From positions 310,001-374,000 of the forward strand of contig NZ_JADIKI010000021.1 in the NCBI RefSeq assembly GCF_044904605.1: 64,000 nucleotides of DNA, in the 5' to 3' direction. The DNA comes from Dyella_B humi. Lineage in GTDB: Bacteria > Pseudomonadota > Gammaproteobacteria > Xanthomonadales > Rhodanobacteraceae. Below the pieces are notes generated by a model. It had not been told where the DNA came from. It ran no database searches and worked only from the letters and a program-made list of their open reading frames with translations. A program made the position numbers and the translations under genes. How positions within the stretch are numbered: the first letter of the stretch is position 1; each line of letters starts with the position of its first letter. Shown here piece by piece: positions 25,937-34,480 of the stretch.

Positions 25937-27763
25937 TCAGGCATGAAGAGCATCGTAGATGCGCTCGGCCAAGCTGCGATCGATGCCTTTTACTTGCATC
26001 AGTTCTTCCACGCCGGCAGCCTCCACGCCGGCCAGGCCGCCGAATGCCTTCAGCAGTGCGGTGCGTCGGCGCGCACCGACGCCCTGCACTTCTTCCAACA
26101 CGCTGCGCTCGCGCGCCTTCTCGCGGCGCTTGCGGTGCCCGCTGATGGCAAAACGATGAGCTTCGTCGCGCACCGCTGCCACCAAGTGCAGCGCAGGCGA
26201 TGTGGGACCCGGGTGAATTTCCTTGTTCGAGCCGGCCAGCACCAACGTTTCCTCGCCCGCGCGCCGGCCCGGCCCTTTGGCTACGCCGACCACTTCGATG
26301 CCGTTGATGCCTAGCTCGCGCAGCACGTCCAGCGCTTGCGCCACCTGGCCGGTGCCACCGTCGATCAGCAGTACGTCCGGTCGCGCGCCCTCGCCTTCGG
26401 CCACCTTGCGAAAACGACGGGTGAGCGCCTGATGCATGGCGGCGTAGTCATCGCCTGGCGTGATCCCGGCGATGTTGAAGCGGCGGTAGTGCGATTTCTC
26501 CGCCCCTTCCGGTCCGAACACCACACACGACGCCACCGTGGCTTCGCCGCGCGTGTGACTGATGTCAAAGCATTCGATGCGTTTCGGCGACTCGTCCAGG
26601 CCCAGCACGTTCTGCAGGTCGTCGAAGCGCGTGCCCAGCGTCTGACGGCTGGCGATGCGCGAGGTGAGCGACGCCTGCGCGTTACGTTCGGCCATCTGCA
26701 GGAACTGCGCGCGGTCGCCGCGCACGCGCGTCTTGATCTCCACCGCGTGGCCGCATTGCTGGGTCAGCATCTCGGCGAGCAGTTGCTCGTCTGGAATCGG
26801 CTCACCGAGGATGATCTCGCGCGGCACCGGCCGATCCAGGTAGTACTGCGCGACAAACTGCGCCAGCACGTCGGCCGGCTCGGCATCCAACGGCAGGCGC
26901 GGATAGAAATCGCGCGTACCCAGGCTGATGCCGTTGCGGAAGAACAGCACGCTCACGCAGGCGATGCCGGCTTCAATACGGCAGGCGATCACGTCCATGT
27001 CCGCGGTGGCGCCCTGCACGTGGTTCTGCGCGTGCAGCTTGCGCAAGGTGGCGATCTGGTCGCGCAAGGCAGCGGCGCGCTCGAAATTCAGTGACGCGCT
27101 GGCTTGCTCCATCGACGAGACCAGCTCGTCAGTCACGGCGTTGCCGCGGCCTTCCAGAAACATCTCGGCGTGGCGCACGTCGTTGCGGTAATCGTCCGCG
27201 CCGATCAAGCCCACGCATGGCCCAGTGCAGCGGCCGATCTGGTATTGCAGGCACGGGCGCGAACGGTTGCGGAAGTAGCTGTCCTCGCACTGGCGCACCT
27301 TGAACAGCTTCTGCATCAAGTTGAGGCTTTCGCGTACGGCGAAGGCGCTAGGGAACGGCCCGAAATAACGCCCCGGCTGGTTGCGCGCGCCGCGGTGGAA
27401 GGCCAGGCGCGGGTATTCCTCGCTGCCGGAGAGATAGATGTACGGGTAACTTTTATCGTCGCGCAGCAGGATGTTGTAGCGCGGCTTCAAAGCCTTGATC
27501 AGCTGCGATTCCAGCAGCAGCGCTTCGGCCTCCGTGCGCGTGACCGTGATTTCGCAGCGAGCGATCTGCGACACCATTGCTGCGATGCGCGGCTCCATGC
27601 GCGGTTTCAGGAAATAGCTGCCTACGCGCTTCTTGAGACTGCTGGCCTTACCTACGTACAGCAGCTCGCCGGCCTCGTCGAAGTAACGATAGACGCCGGG
27701 GGACGAGGTAAGTGTGCTGACAAAGGCCTTGCCGTCGAAGGCCTGGGGGGAAGCGGGCTCCAT
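25937..27763 (-). CDS. uvrC: Excinuclease ABC subunit C
   Basis: Makes both incisions in UvrABC nucleotide excision repair. 608 aa, standard length. GIY-YIG nuclease domain at the N-terminus (SPGVYRYFD and LLYVGKASSLKKRV), UVR domain (DELVSSMEQASASLNFERAA, about residues 205-225), RNase H-like 3' incision domain with IECFDISHTRG and LLIDGGTGQ, and two HhH motifs at the end (GVGARRRTALLKAFGGLAGV, VKGIDRSLAERIYDAL). Upstream of pgsA on the same strand with a 127-bp gap. Confidence 0.97.
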   Translation of the reverse strand: MEPASPQAFDGKAFVSTLTSSPGVYRYFDEAGELLYVGKASSLKKRVGSYFLKPRMEPRIAAMVSQIARCEITVTRTEAEALLLESQLIKALKPRYNILLRDDKSYPYIYLSGSEEYPRLAFHRGARNQPGRYFGPFPSAFAVRESLNLMQKLFKVRQCEDSYFRNRSRPCLQYQIGRCTGPCVGLIGADDYRNDVRHAEMFLEGRGNAVTDELVSSMEQASASLNFERAAALRDQIATLRKLHAQNHVQGATADMDVIACRIEAGIACVSVLFFRNGISLGTRDFYPRLPLDAEPADVLAQFVAQYYLDRPVPREIILGEPIPDEQLLAEMLTQQCGHAVEIKTRVRGDRAQFLQMAERNAQASLTSRIASRQTLGTRFDDLQNVLGLDESPKRIECFDISHTRGEATVASCVVFGPEGAEKSHYRRFNIAGITPGDDYAAMHQALTRRFRKVAEGEGARPDVLLIDGGTGQVAQALDVLRELGINGIEVVGVAKGPGRRAGEETLVLAGSNKEIHPGPTSPALHLVAAVRDEAHRFAISGHRKRREKARERSVLEEVQGVGARRRTALLKAFGGLAGVEAAGVEELMQVKGIDRSLAERIYDALHA

Positions 27764-27816
27764 GCAGAGGATTTTATCCCGTTTGGCGGATTTCCAACCC
27801 CCGCTCTGAAAATGAT

Positions 27817-28284
27817 TCAGGCGACGCGCAGGCGCTCGATCAATCCTCGAACGCCACGCTCGGCCAGCTCGACCGATTGCGTGAAGGCGGCCAGCCCGTC
27901 GTAGTACGGATCAGGGAAATCCCGCGGTGGCGTCGTACTGGCCCACTCCAGGAACAGGGCCAGCCGATCGTGCGCCGCGCCATCGGACACGCGCCGCATG
28001 TCCCGAAGATTGTTGCTGTCCATCGCCAGCAACAGGTCGTAGTGCTTGAAATCGGTAGCATGCAATTGACGCGCGCGGTGGGCTTCCAGCTCATACCCCG
28101 CTTTCACCGCAGCAGTGCGCATGCGTGGATCCGCCTGCTCGCCGGCATGCCAGCCTCCTGTGCCGCAGGATGCCACCTCGATGCCGAGCCCGGCGTCGGC
28201 AAAGTGTTGGCGCGCAATCGCTTCGACCAGCGGCGAGCGGCAGATATTGCCCAGGCAGACGAACAGAATGGATTCGATCGCCAT
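27817..28284 (-). CDS. Low-molecular-weight protein-tyrosine phosphatase
   Basis: 155 aa LMW-PTP. The P-loop CLGNICRS (C10 nucleophile, R16) is next to the N-terminus and the general-acid loop DPYYDG at about residues 126-131, both as required for activity. Bacterial members often act on tyrosine kinases of exopolysaccharide export, but no such kinase is nearby. It lies upstream of uvrC on the same strand (53-bp gap) and divergent from hicAB, sharing a 69-bp promoter region. Confidence 0.92.
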   Translation of the reverse strand: MAIESILFVCLGNICRSPLVEAIARQHFADAGLGIEVASCGTGGWHAGEQADPRMRTAAVKAGYELEAHRARQLHATDFKHYDLLLAMDSNNLRDMRRVSDGAAHDRLALFLEWASTTPPRDFPDPYYDGLAAFTQSVELAERGVRGLIERLRVA

Positions 28285-28295
28285 GTATCAACACC

Positions 28296-28324
28296 TTGAT
28301 ATAAAAAGTAAATGACCTTATTCT
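28296..28324 (+). promoter_or_regulatory. Candidate sigma-70 promoter of hicAB
   Basis: TTGATA (28296-28301), 17-nt spacer, TATTCT (28319-28324), about 30 bp before hicA. Near-consensus spacing, in an AT-rich patch. The -10 element abuts the operator dyad starting at 28324, so bound repressor would block it. Confidence 0.6.
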
Positions 28325-28344
28325 GATAGCAGAATTTGCTATCA
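28324..28344. promoter_or_regulatory. 21-bp operator dyad of hicAB
   Basis: Perfect 8-bp arms TGATAGCA (28324-28331) and TGCTATCA (28337-28344) with spacer GAATT. It lies between the predicted -10 and hicA, as expected for autorepression by a ribbon-helix-helix HicB protein. Confidence 0.65.
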
Positions 28345-28353
28345 AATAATGCC

Positions 28354-28608
28354 ATGAAGGCTAAGCATCGCAGGACGCTGGAATCCATCTACGCCACTCC
28401 CACACTTGGCAGCATCATCTTTGCCGAAATCGAAGCGCTAATAGTGGCTCTAGGTGGAGAAATCCGGGAGGGCAATGGATCGCGCGTTGCCTTTGAGCTA
28501 GGTGGCTCACGCAAATACCTACACCGCCCACATCCAGGGAAAGAGGCGAAGAAATACCAGGTGGAAGAACTGCGCAAATGGCTGATCGAGAGAGGCATCA
28601 AGTCATGA
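28354..28608 (+). CDS. hicA: HicA family toxin (mRNA interferase)
   Basis: 84 aa from ATG 28354; an in-frame start at 28336 is inside the operator region and less likely. Double-stranded RNA-binding-like HicA fold; recognisable segments are IEALIVALGGEIREG, NGSRVAFEL and YLHRPHPGKEAKKYQ with the conserved HRPHPGKE. HicA toxins cleave mRNA and are held by HicB. Base composition is visibly lower in GC than flanking housekeeping genes, suggesting horizontal acquisition. Stop overlaps hicB start by 4 bp. Confidence 0.9.
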   Translation: MKAKHRRTLESIYATPTLGSIIFAEIEALIVALGGEIREGNGSRVAFELGGSRKYLHRPHPGKEAKKYQVEELRKWLIERGIKS

Positions 28609-28931
28609 ATAGCATGACGTACAAAGGCTACACCGCACGCGTCGATTTTGATGAGCGCGACAACATCTTTGTGGGTCTTGTGCTGGGCATCAAGGACAGC
28701 ATCAGCTTTCACGGCAAGTCGGTGAGCGAGCTAACAAAAGACTTTCACGACGCTATTAATCATTACTTGGCCGATTGCAGAGCAACGGGCCGCGAGCCGG
28801 AGAAATCGTACTCGGGCAATCTCATGTTACGCATCTCTCCGGAAGTCCATGCTCATGTCGCCATGAGGGCCGCCGTGCATCGTAAGAGCATCAATGAATG
28901 GGCCGAAGACGTGCTCGCAAACGCCAGGTAA
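28605..28931 (+). CDS. hicB: HicB family antitoxin
   Basis: 108 aa. The N-terminal partial RNase H-like fold (YKGYTARVDFDERDNIFVG, then GKSVSELTKDFHDAINHYL) is characteristic of HicB, and the C-terminal ribbon-helix-helix segment (LMLRISPEVHAHVAMRAA) would bind the operator at 28324-28344. ATG 28605 overlaps the hicA stop (ATGA), giving coupled translation in the usual toxin-first order. Convergent with kdsB, stops separated by 2 bp. Confidence 0.92.
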   Translation: MNSMTYKGYTARVDFDERDNIFVGLVLGIKDSISFHGKSVSELTKDFHDAINHYLADCRATGREPEKSYSGNLMLRISPEVHAHVAMRAAVHRKSINEWAEDVLANAR

Positions 28932-28933
28932 GA

Positions 28934-29704
28934 TCATGCATTACTGAGCCACGCCTCGGCGCGCTGCAAATCCGCTTCGGTATCAATACCCGGCGGAAAT
29001 GGCTCAGGCGTGAGGCGAACGGCGATGGGATAGCCGTGTTCCAGCACGCGCAATTGTTCCAGCGACTCGGCCTGCTCCAACGGCGTACGCGCCAAACCGG
29101 CGTATTGCTGCAGGAAGCCGGCGCGATAGGCGTAGATGCCGATGTGTCGCAGGAACGGCACCGCTTCCGGCAACGTGTTGCGATCCGCCGCGAAAGCATC
29201 ACGCGCCCACGGCAGCGGTGCGCGGCTGAAATACATGGCGCGGCCTTGCGATGAACAGACCAGTTTCACCACGTTGGGATCGAACAGCTCATGCACGTCA
29301 GTGATCGGCGTGGCAAGCGTCGCCATCGGGGCGTTGTCTTCGGCAAGCGCATGCGCCACCTCCAGGATGCCGGCCGCGGGAGCGAAGGGTTCGTCGCCCT
29401 GCAGATTCACCACGATGGTGTCCGGCGGCCAGCCGTATAGCGCTACGCACTCGGCGAGGCGATCACTGCCGGAGGCATGATCGCTGCGGGTCATGCAGAC
29501 ATCCACGCCCTGCTCCGCCAACGCATCAACAATGCGTTCGTCGTCAGTGGCCACGACGACTTGCGTAGCACCGGCCTGCAGCGCGCGCTTGGCGACGCGA
29601 GCGATCATCGGCACGCCGGCGATCATGCGCAAGGGTTTGCCAGGCAGGCGGGTAGAGCCGTAGCGGGCGGGAATGGCGACGATGAAGTTGGGGATGGTTG
29701 GCAT
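28934..29704 (-). CDS. kdsB: 3-deoxy-manno-octulosonate cytidylyltransferase
   Basis: Activates Kdo with CTP to CMP-Kdo for lipopolysaccharide inner core synthesis. 256 aa. Nucleotidyltransferase N-terminus IPARYGSTRLPGKPL, then VVATDDERIVDA, NLQGDEPF (metal-binding Asp) and the RHIGIYAYR segment. The frame is open up to 29782 but the extra codons run through the intergenic repeat at 29739-29857, so ATG 29704 is the start. Same strand as aroA-pheA-serC but separated from aroA by the repeat. Confidence 0.96.
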   Translation of the reverse strand: MPTIPNFIVAIPARYGSTRLPGKPLRMIAGVPMIARVAKRALQAGATQVVVATDDERIVDALAEQGVDVCMTRSDHASGSDRLAECVALYGWPPDTIVVNLQGDEPFAPAAGILEVAHALAEDNAPMATLATPITDVHELFDPNVVKLVCSSQGRAMYFSRAPLPWARDAFAADRNTLPEAVPFLRHIGIYAYRAGFLQQYAGLARTPLEQAESLEQLRVLEHGYPIAVRLTPEPFPPGIDTEADLQRAEAWLSNA

Positions 29705-29738
29705 GTGCGTCGTCGACGGGATTGTTGGTCTTGCCATA

Positions 29739-29857
29739 TCGTCATCCCGGCGAAGGCCGGGATCCAACCGAGTGCGTTGCACGAAGCAAACAACACCTAT
29801 GTTGAGTGCTTCGCACGACGTATTAATACTGGATTCCGGCCTTCGCCGGAATGACGA
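29739..29857. repeat. Dispersed palindromic repeat, variant of the CGTCATTCCCG family
   Basis: Left end TCGTCATCCCGGCGAAGGCC (29739-29758 and continuing to 29766) matches the complement of the right end (29830-29857) with few differences; each arm is itself a small hairpin (CCGGCGAAGGCCGG). The interior has a further imperfect TGCACGAAGC/GCTTCGCACG pair. Same family as 46961-47046 and 63721-63851. Lies between aroA and kdsB. Confidence 0.8.
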
Positions 29858-29880
29858 GCTAGGGGTTCCGCGATATAAAG

Positions 29881-31188
29881 TCAGCTCAGCGCGAATCCGC
29901 AGTTATTAGCTAATTCCATAAACCCAGGGAACGATGTCGCCACATTGGCGCAATCACGAATCGTCACCGCTCCCTGCGCCACCAATCCCGCCACGGTAAA
30001 GCTCATCGCAATGCGATGATCGCCATGGCTGTCCACCGTGCCGCCGCCGATGCCGCCGCCGTCGATGATCGCGCCATCCGGCGTTTCCTCAATGCGAACG
30101 CCGAGCGCACGCAAGCCGGCAGCCATGGTGGCGATGCGATCCGATTCCTTGACGCGCAGTTCTGCGGCACCGCGCACCACTGTGCGTCCCTTCGCCACCG
30201 CCGCCGCGACGAACAACGAGGGAAACTCATCGATCATGTCAGGCACCAGCGCTTCGGGCAGTTCGATGCCGTGCAAAGGCGCGTGTCGCACGACCAGGTC
30301 GCCCACGGCTTCGCCGCCGCTTTCGCCTTGATTTTCGATGCGGATATCAGCGCCCATCAGGCGCAGCGCTTCGAGCAAACCGGTACGGCGTGGATTCAAG
30401 CCCACCGCAGGCAAGCGCAATACCGAGCCCGGCAGGATGCTGGCCGCGACCAGGAAAAAGGCTGCCGAGGAAAAATCCGCCGGCACAACGACATCGGTGG
30501 CACGCAGGCGATGGCCGCCTTCAAGCTTGGCATGGCCGGGCGAAAATTCGATCGGCCAGCCGAATGCCTGCAGCATGCGCTCGGTGTAGTCGCGCGTGGG
30601 ATGCGGCTCGATCACTTCCGTGCTGCCTTCGGCGTACAGGCCCGCGAGCAGCAGCGCGGATTTCACTTGTGCGCTCGCCACCGGCAGCTCATAACGGATG
30701 CCATGCAGTGTACGGCCGCCGCGCACGAGCAACGGCGGCAGGCCGTCCTGCGTGTCGATTTGCGCACCCATCTTCGCCAGTGGATCGGTTACGCGCCGCA
30801 TCGGGCGCTTGGAAAGCGACTCGTCGCCGATCAAGGTGCTGTCGAACGCTTGGCCCGCGAGCAGGCCCGCTAGCAAGCGCATGCCGGTGCCGGCGTTGCC
30901 GCAATCGAGCGGCTTGTTCGACGCACGCAACCCGTGCAGACCCACGCCATGCACAATGCGCTCGCCGGAAGACGGCGCCTCGATTCGCACACCAAGCTGC
31001 GCCAGCACAGCCGCCGTCGCGCGCGTGTCCTCGCCTTCCAGAAAACCACGGATGTGCGACGTGCCCTCGGCAATCGCCGAGAGCATCATTGAGCGATGCG
31101 ATACCGACTTGTCGCCGGGCACCACTACGTCGCCGTGCAGAGCCGTTGCGGGCCGGCTGACCCAATCCAGACACTGCGCACCACTCAT
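29881..31188 (-). CDS. aroA: 3-phosphoshikimate 1-carboxyvinyltransferase (EPSP synthase)
   Basis: Sixth step of the shikimate pathway: shikimate-3-phosphate plus PEP gives EPSP. 435 aa. N-terminal PGDKSVSHRSMML (shikimate-phosphate/PEP Lys and Arg), LDCGNAGTGMRLLAG, GDESLSKRPM, and C-terminal DMIDEFPSLFVAAA and ELRVKESDRI are all intact. The LDCGNAGTGMR form is that of class I or closely related bacterial enzymes. ATG overlaps the pheA stop by 4 bp, so it is translated with pheA. Confidence 0.97.
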   Translation of the reverse strand: MSGAQCLDWVSRPATALHGDVVVPGDKSVSHRSMMLSAIAEGTSHIRGFLEGEDTRATAAVLAQLGVRIEAPSSGERIVHGVGLHGLRASNKPLDCGNAGTGMRLLAGLLAGQAFDSTLIGDESLSKRPMRRVTDPLAKMGAQIDTQDGLPPLLVRGGRTLHGIRYELPVASAQVKSALLLAGLYAEGSTEVIEPHPTRDYTERMLQAFGWPIEFSPGHAKLEGGHRLRATDVVVPADFSSAAFFLVAASILPGSVLRLPAVGLNPRRTGLLEALRLMGADIRIENQGESGGEAVGDLVVRHAPLHGIELPEALVPDMIDEFPSLFVAAAVAKGRTVVRGAAELRVKESDRIATMAAGLRALGVRIEETPDGAIIDGGGIGGGTVDSHGDHRIAMSFTVAGLVAQGAVTIRDCANVATSFPGFMELANNCGFALS

Positions 31189-32273
31189 GGCAAGGCCACC
31201 GGATAGGAACCGAGCACACGCACCTGGGCCGCGTGCGGCCCCATGTCCTTCAAGGCGGCCTGCAGCGGCTCGCCATCAATGTGGCCCGATACGTCGATGA
31301 AGAAGGCGTACTGCCACTTGCCGGTATGCGCCGGACGCGATTCGATGCGATTCAAACTGACCCCATGTTTGGCGAACGGGCTCAATATCTCGTAGAGCGC
31401 GCCCGGTTTATCGTTGACGGTGATCAAAAGCGAGGTGCGGTCGTTGCCCGACGGCGGGAACAGCGAGCGGCCGATCACTAGGAAGCGCGTGGTGTTGTCG
31501 GCGCGATCCTCGATCGCCTGGGCGACGGTCTTCAAGCCGTAGACTTTCGCTGCGGTGGCGCCGGCGATCGCGGCGGCGTCATCGGCATGCCGTGCCAGGC
31601 GCGCGCCTTCCGCGTTACTGTGCACCGCGATGCATTCGGCGTTCGGCAGGTTCACGCGCAGCCAGGTCTTACATTGCTGCAGCGATTGCGCATGACCGTA
31701 GACGCGCTTGATGCCTTCCAGCGAATCGCGCTGCGACAGCAGGCATTGATGCACACGCAGTTCCACTTCACCGCAGATGCGCGCCTCGGACGTGAGGAAC
31801 AGGTCCAGTGTCACCTGGATCATGCCCTGCCCGGAATTCTCCACCGGCACCACGCCGAAATCCGCGTGACCGGCTGCCACTTCCTGGAACACTTCCTCGA
31901 TGCTGCCCAGCGGCAGCCCATAGGCGGCGTGGCCGAAATGCTTGCGCACGGCCTGTTCGCTAAAAGTGCCTTCCGGGCCGAGATAGCCGACCTTGAGCGG
32001 ATCCTCCTGCGCCAGGCAGGAAGACATGATCTCGCGAAACAGGCGCACCATCTCCGTGTCGGACAGCGGCCCGTGGTTGCGGTCCACCACCATGCGCAGC
32101 ACGTGTGCTTCGCGTTCGGGGCGGTAATAGTCGATCGCCGAAAGCCCCTCGCCTTTCACCCTGGCCACTTCGCGGGCCCAGTTGGCACGTTCGGAGATCA
32201 GCTCCTGGATCTGCCGGTCGATGCTGTCGATGCGGTCCCGCACGTCGCTCAGCGATAGCTTGGGGTCGGTCAT
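31185..32273 (-). CDS. pheA: Bifunctional chorismate mutase / prephenate dehydratase (P-protein)
   Basis: Converts chorismate to prephenate and then phenylpyruvate, for phenylalanine synthesis. 362 aa: AroQ chorismate mutase (about residues 8-90, with IDSIDRQIQELISERANWAR), prephenate dehydratase (VGYLGPEGTFSEQA to about 275; catalytic TTRFLVIG), and a C-terminal ACT domain with the Phe-binding GALYEILSPF and NRIESRP motifs, so feedback inhibition is expected. serC lies upstream beyond a repeat element, aroA downstream with overlap: the serC-pheA-aroA order is common in proteobacteria. Confidence 0.97.
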   Translation of the reverse strand: MTDPKLSLSDVRDRIDSIDRQIQELISERANWAREVARVKGEGLSAIDYYRPEREAHVLRMVVDRNHGPLSDTEMVRLFREIMSSCLAQEDPLKVGYLGPEGTFSEQAVRKHFGHAAYGLPLGSIEEVFQEVAAGHADFGVVPVENSGQGMIQVTLDLFLTSEARICGEVELRVHQCLLSQRDSLEGIKRVYGHAQSLQQCKTWLRVNLPNAECIAVHSNAEGARLARHADDAAAIAGATAAKVYGLKTVAQAIEDRADNTTRFLVIGRSLFPPSGNDRTSLLITVNDKPGALYEILSPFAKHGVSLNRIESRPAHTGKWQYAFFIDVSGHIDGEPLQAALKDMGPHAAQVRVLGSYPVALP

Positions 32274-32304
32274 GGATGTCCTGCCATTTGAGAAACTTAA
32301 GCTT

Positions 32305-32399
32305 AGGAGTGAGTGGAGCGGAGTGAGAAGTGAGAGAAAAGCCTAAAGCTTGCGGGTGGCCGCCTCTCTCTGACTTCTCACTCCGCTCCACTCACTCCT
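32305..32399. repeat. Palindromic intergenic repeat with 27-bp perfect arms and shared core
   Basis: Left arm 32305-32331 (AGGAGTGAGTGGAGCGGAGT and onward) is exactly complementary to 32373-32399. The central 41 nt contain GCTTGCGGGTGGCCGCC (32348-32364), 14 of 17 identical to the core of the element at 1738-1891 although the arms of the two elements differ. Sits between serC and pheA. Confidence 0.85.
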
Positions 32400-32405
32400 C
32401 GATTA

Positions 32406-33491
32406 TCAGCTATGCCGGCGCGCGAAATCGCGCATGAAGTCCACCAGCGCCTGCACCGCCTCCGGTGGCACCGCGTTGTAGAGCGACGCGCGCATGCCAC
32501 CCAGCGCCTTATGGCCTTTCAGGGCCATCAAGCCGGCCGCTTCCGATTCCTGCAGGAAGGCAGCATCGAGCCTGCTGTCTTGTAGGGTAAATGGCACGTT
32601 CATGCGCGAGCGTACCGGCGGATCGATCGGGTTGTGGTAGAAGCCACCGGAGCCGTCGATGGTCGCATAAAGCAGCTCGGCCTTCTGACGATTGCACTCG
32701 GCCATCGCGGTAAGGCCGCCGTTATCCCTCAGCCATTCGAAAGTCAGCCCGGCTAGGTACCAGCCCCAGGTGTTGGGCGTGTTGAGCATCGAGTCGTTGG
32801 CCGCTTGCTCGGCGTAGCGGAAGATCTTCGCCATCGGACGCGTGGGTCGCTCGAGCAGGTCGCGACGAATGATCATCAGCACCAGGCCCGACGGGCCGAT
32901 GTTCTTCTGCGCGCCGGCGTAGATCAAACCAAAACGGCGCACGTCGATGGGGCCGGAGAGAATGTCGGACGACATGTCCGCCACCAGCGGTACGTTGCCC
33001 ACGTCAGGAATCTGATGGAACTCGACACCATGGATAGTTTCGTTGCTGGCGATGTGTACGTACGAAGCACTCGGATCGAGCTTCCATGTCTCGCGCGGCG
33101 GCATGTGCAGATAGCTGTCGGCCTTGCTGGAAGCCGCCACGTTCACGCGCACGTACGGAGCGGCTTCACTGGCTGCCTTCTCGCTCCAATGCCCAGTGAG
33201 GATGTAGTCGGCGCTGTCGCCTTCGCGCGCGAGGTTCATCGGAATCTGCGCGAAGTGCTGCGTGGCCCCGCCCTGCTCGAACAGCACGACGTAGTCGTCG
33301 GGAATACTCATCAGCTCACGCAGATTCGCCTCCACCTGCTGCGCCATGGCAATGAAGCGCTTACCGCGATGGGATTGCTCCATCACCGAGGCGCTGCTGC
33401 CGTTCCAGTCCAACAGCTCGCGCTGCGCACGTTCGAGCACCGGCAGGGGCAATGCCGCCGGACCTGCACTGAAGTTCCACACCCTGCTCAC
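32406..33491 (-). CDS. serC: Phosphoserine aminotransferase
   Basis: PLP enzyme of serine (and pyridoxine) synthesis: 3-phosphohydroxypyruvate plus glutamate. 361 aa, family length. Conserved N-terminus NFSAGPAALP, FEQGGATQHFAQIP, and the PLP lysine in YAGAQKNIGPSG (about residue 195). GTG start at 33491 with AGGA upstream. First gene of the serC-pheA-aroA run. Confidence 0.97.
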   Translation of the reverse strand: MSRVWNFSAGPAALPLPVLERAQRELLDWNGSSASVMEQSHRGKRFIAMAQQVEANLRELMSIPDDYVVLFEQGGATQHFAQIPMNLAREGDSADYILTGHWSEKAASEAAPYVRVNVAASSKADSYLHMPPRETWKLDPSASYVHIASNETIHGVEFHQIPDVGNVPLVADMSSDILSGPIDVRRFGLIYAGAQKNIGPSGLVLMIIRRDLLERPTRPMAKIFRYAEQAANDSMLNTPNTWGWYLAGLTFEWLRDNGGLTAMAECNRQKAELLYATIDGSGGFYHNPIDPPVRSRMNVPFTLQDSRLDAAFLQESEAAGLMALKGHKALGGMRASLYNAVPPEAVQALVDFMRDFARRHS

Positions 33492-33565
33492 GCACCGATT
33501 CCTGTCATGGATGATCGTTGCATTATGGCGCGACGCAGCAACATGGCGTCAATGTTGCAGGATGT

Positions 33566-33592
33566 ACTCCCTCTCCCCGAAGGAGAGAGGGG
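33566..33592. repeat. CCCTCTCC hairpin downstream of the FHA gene's upstream neighbour
   Basis: CCCTCTCC (33569-33576) faces GGAGAGAGGGG a few bases later. A short stem of the CCCTCTCC/GGAGAGGG family, lying in the 117-bp gap between the FHA gene end and the serC start. No other feature seen in this gap. Confidence 0.4.
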
Positions 33593-33608
33593 ACAAAAAC
33601 AACACGCG

Positions 33609-34379
33609 TCAGGAATGCAGCAGTAGAAGCAAAGCAATACCAAGCGCCAATACCGCCGCCGTGGCGATCAGCCACCAGACTTCCCCACGCGGCCCGGCAG
33701 TGTCCTCAGGTAAGGGTTCGGGCGGCGCCGGTGGCAAGATGATCTCCGGCTCCGGCTCCAAGCCTGGCGCGTCGATCAGAAAGCGATGCATACCGATGCC
33801 GATCTGGTCGCCCGGCAGCAGTATCGTTTGCTGCGCGGCGATGCCGTTTACCCGCACCGGGTAGCGCGAATCCGCCGGCTGGCTGGTTTCCATGCGCAAC
33901 TGGCCATCGCGCCAGAAAATCATCAGCGTGGCGTTTTCGCCCTGCTGCAAATCTAGCGGTACACGTCCATGCGGCCCCAGTTTCAGGTGATCGGCCAGCG
34001 GCAGCACTTGCCCCGAAAGCGGCCCGGCCACGGCGCGCAGCGCAACCGTGCAGCGCTCCTGCTCAGGCATCTCGGGCGACGTGCGTCCGATGGGGGCTTC
34101 ATCCGCGCAGAGCAGCATGCGGCAATCGCCCACGCTGAGCATGTCGCCGGGACGCAGGATGGCGCGTTCGCGCACTGGACGCGCATTGACGTAGATGCGG
34201 GTGGCATCGGGGAACACGTCGAGCACCCAGCCGCGTCGATCCAGACTAATGCGCAAGTGATGCGATGCGACCTGGCCGGCGGCCAGAACCAAGTCATTGT
34301 CGGAATCGCTGCCGATGCGCAACAGCGGCTGATTCCAGTGGAACACCGTCCTGGTGGAGTTGGGAAACTCGATGCGCAT
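33609..34379 (-). CDS. FHA-domain protein with C-terminal membrane anchor
   Basis: 256 aa. The N-terminal forkhead-associated domain (LLRIGSDSDNDLVLA, then VASHHLRISLD, about residues 20-60) binds phosphothreonine peptides. A second FHA-like half (LKLGPHGRVPLDL ... YPVRVNGIAAQQTILLPGDQIGIG) follows, then a Pro/Glu linker and a single C-terminal helix (WWLIATAAVLALGIALLLLL). It looks like a tail-anchored cytosolic receptor for phosphorylated partners; no Ser/Thr kinase is adjacent. ATG 34379 is preferred over the upstream ATG at 34439 because the FHA fold starts there. Confidence 0.75.
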   Translation of the reverse strand: MRIEFPNSTRTVFHWNQPLLRIGSDSDNDLVLAAGQVASHHLRISLDRRGWVLDVFPDATRIYVNARPVRERAILRPGDMLSVGDCRMLLCADEAPIGRTSPEMPEQERCTVALRAVAGPLSGQVLPLADHLKLGPHGRVPLDLQQGENATLMIFWRDGQLRMETSQPADSRYPVRVNGIAAQQTILLPGDQIGIGMHRFLIDAPGLEPEPEIILPPAPPEPLPEDTAGPRGEVWWLIATAAVLALGIALLLLLHS

Positions 34380-34480
34380 GAAAAGACCGGCAAAGTGACG
34401 GCGGGACTCTAACAGAAGCACAGGAAATATCGACAGCAATTGCGTTTATCATGATCGGTTCATTCGTACGAGCTTCACCC

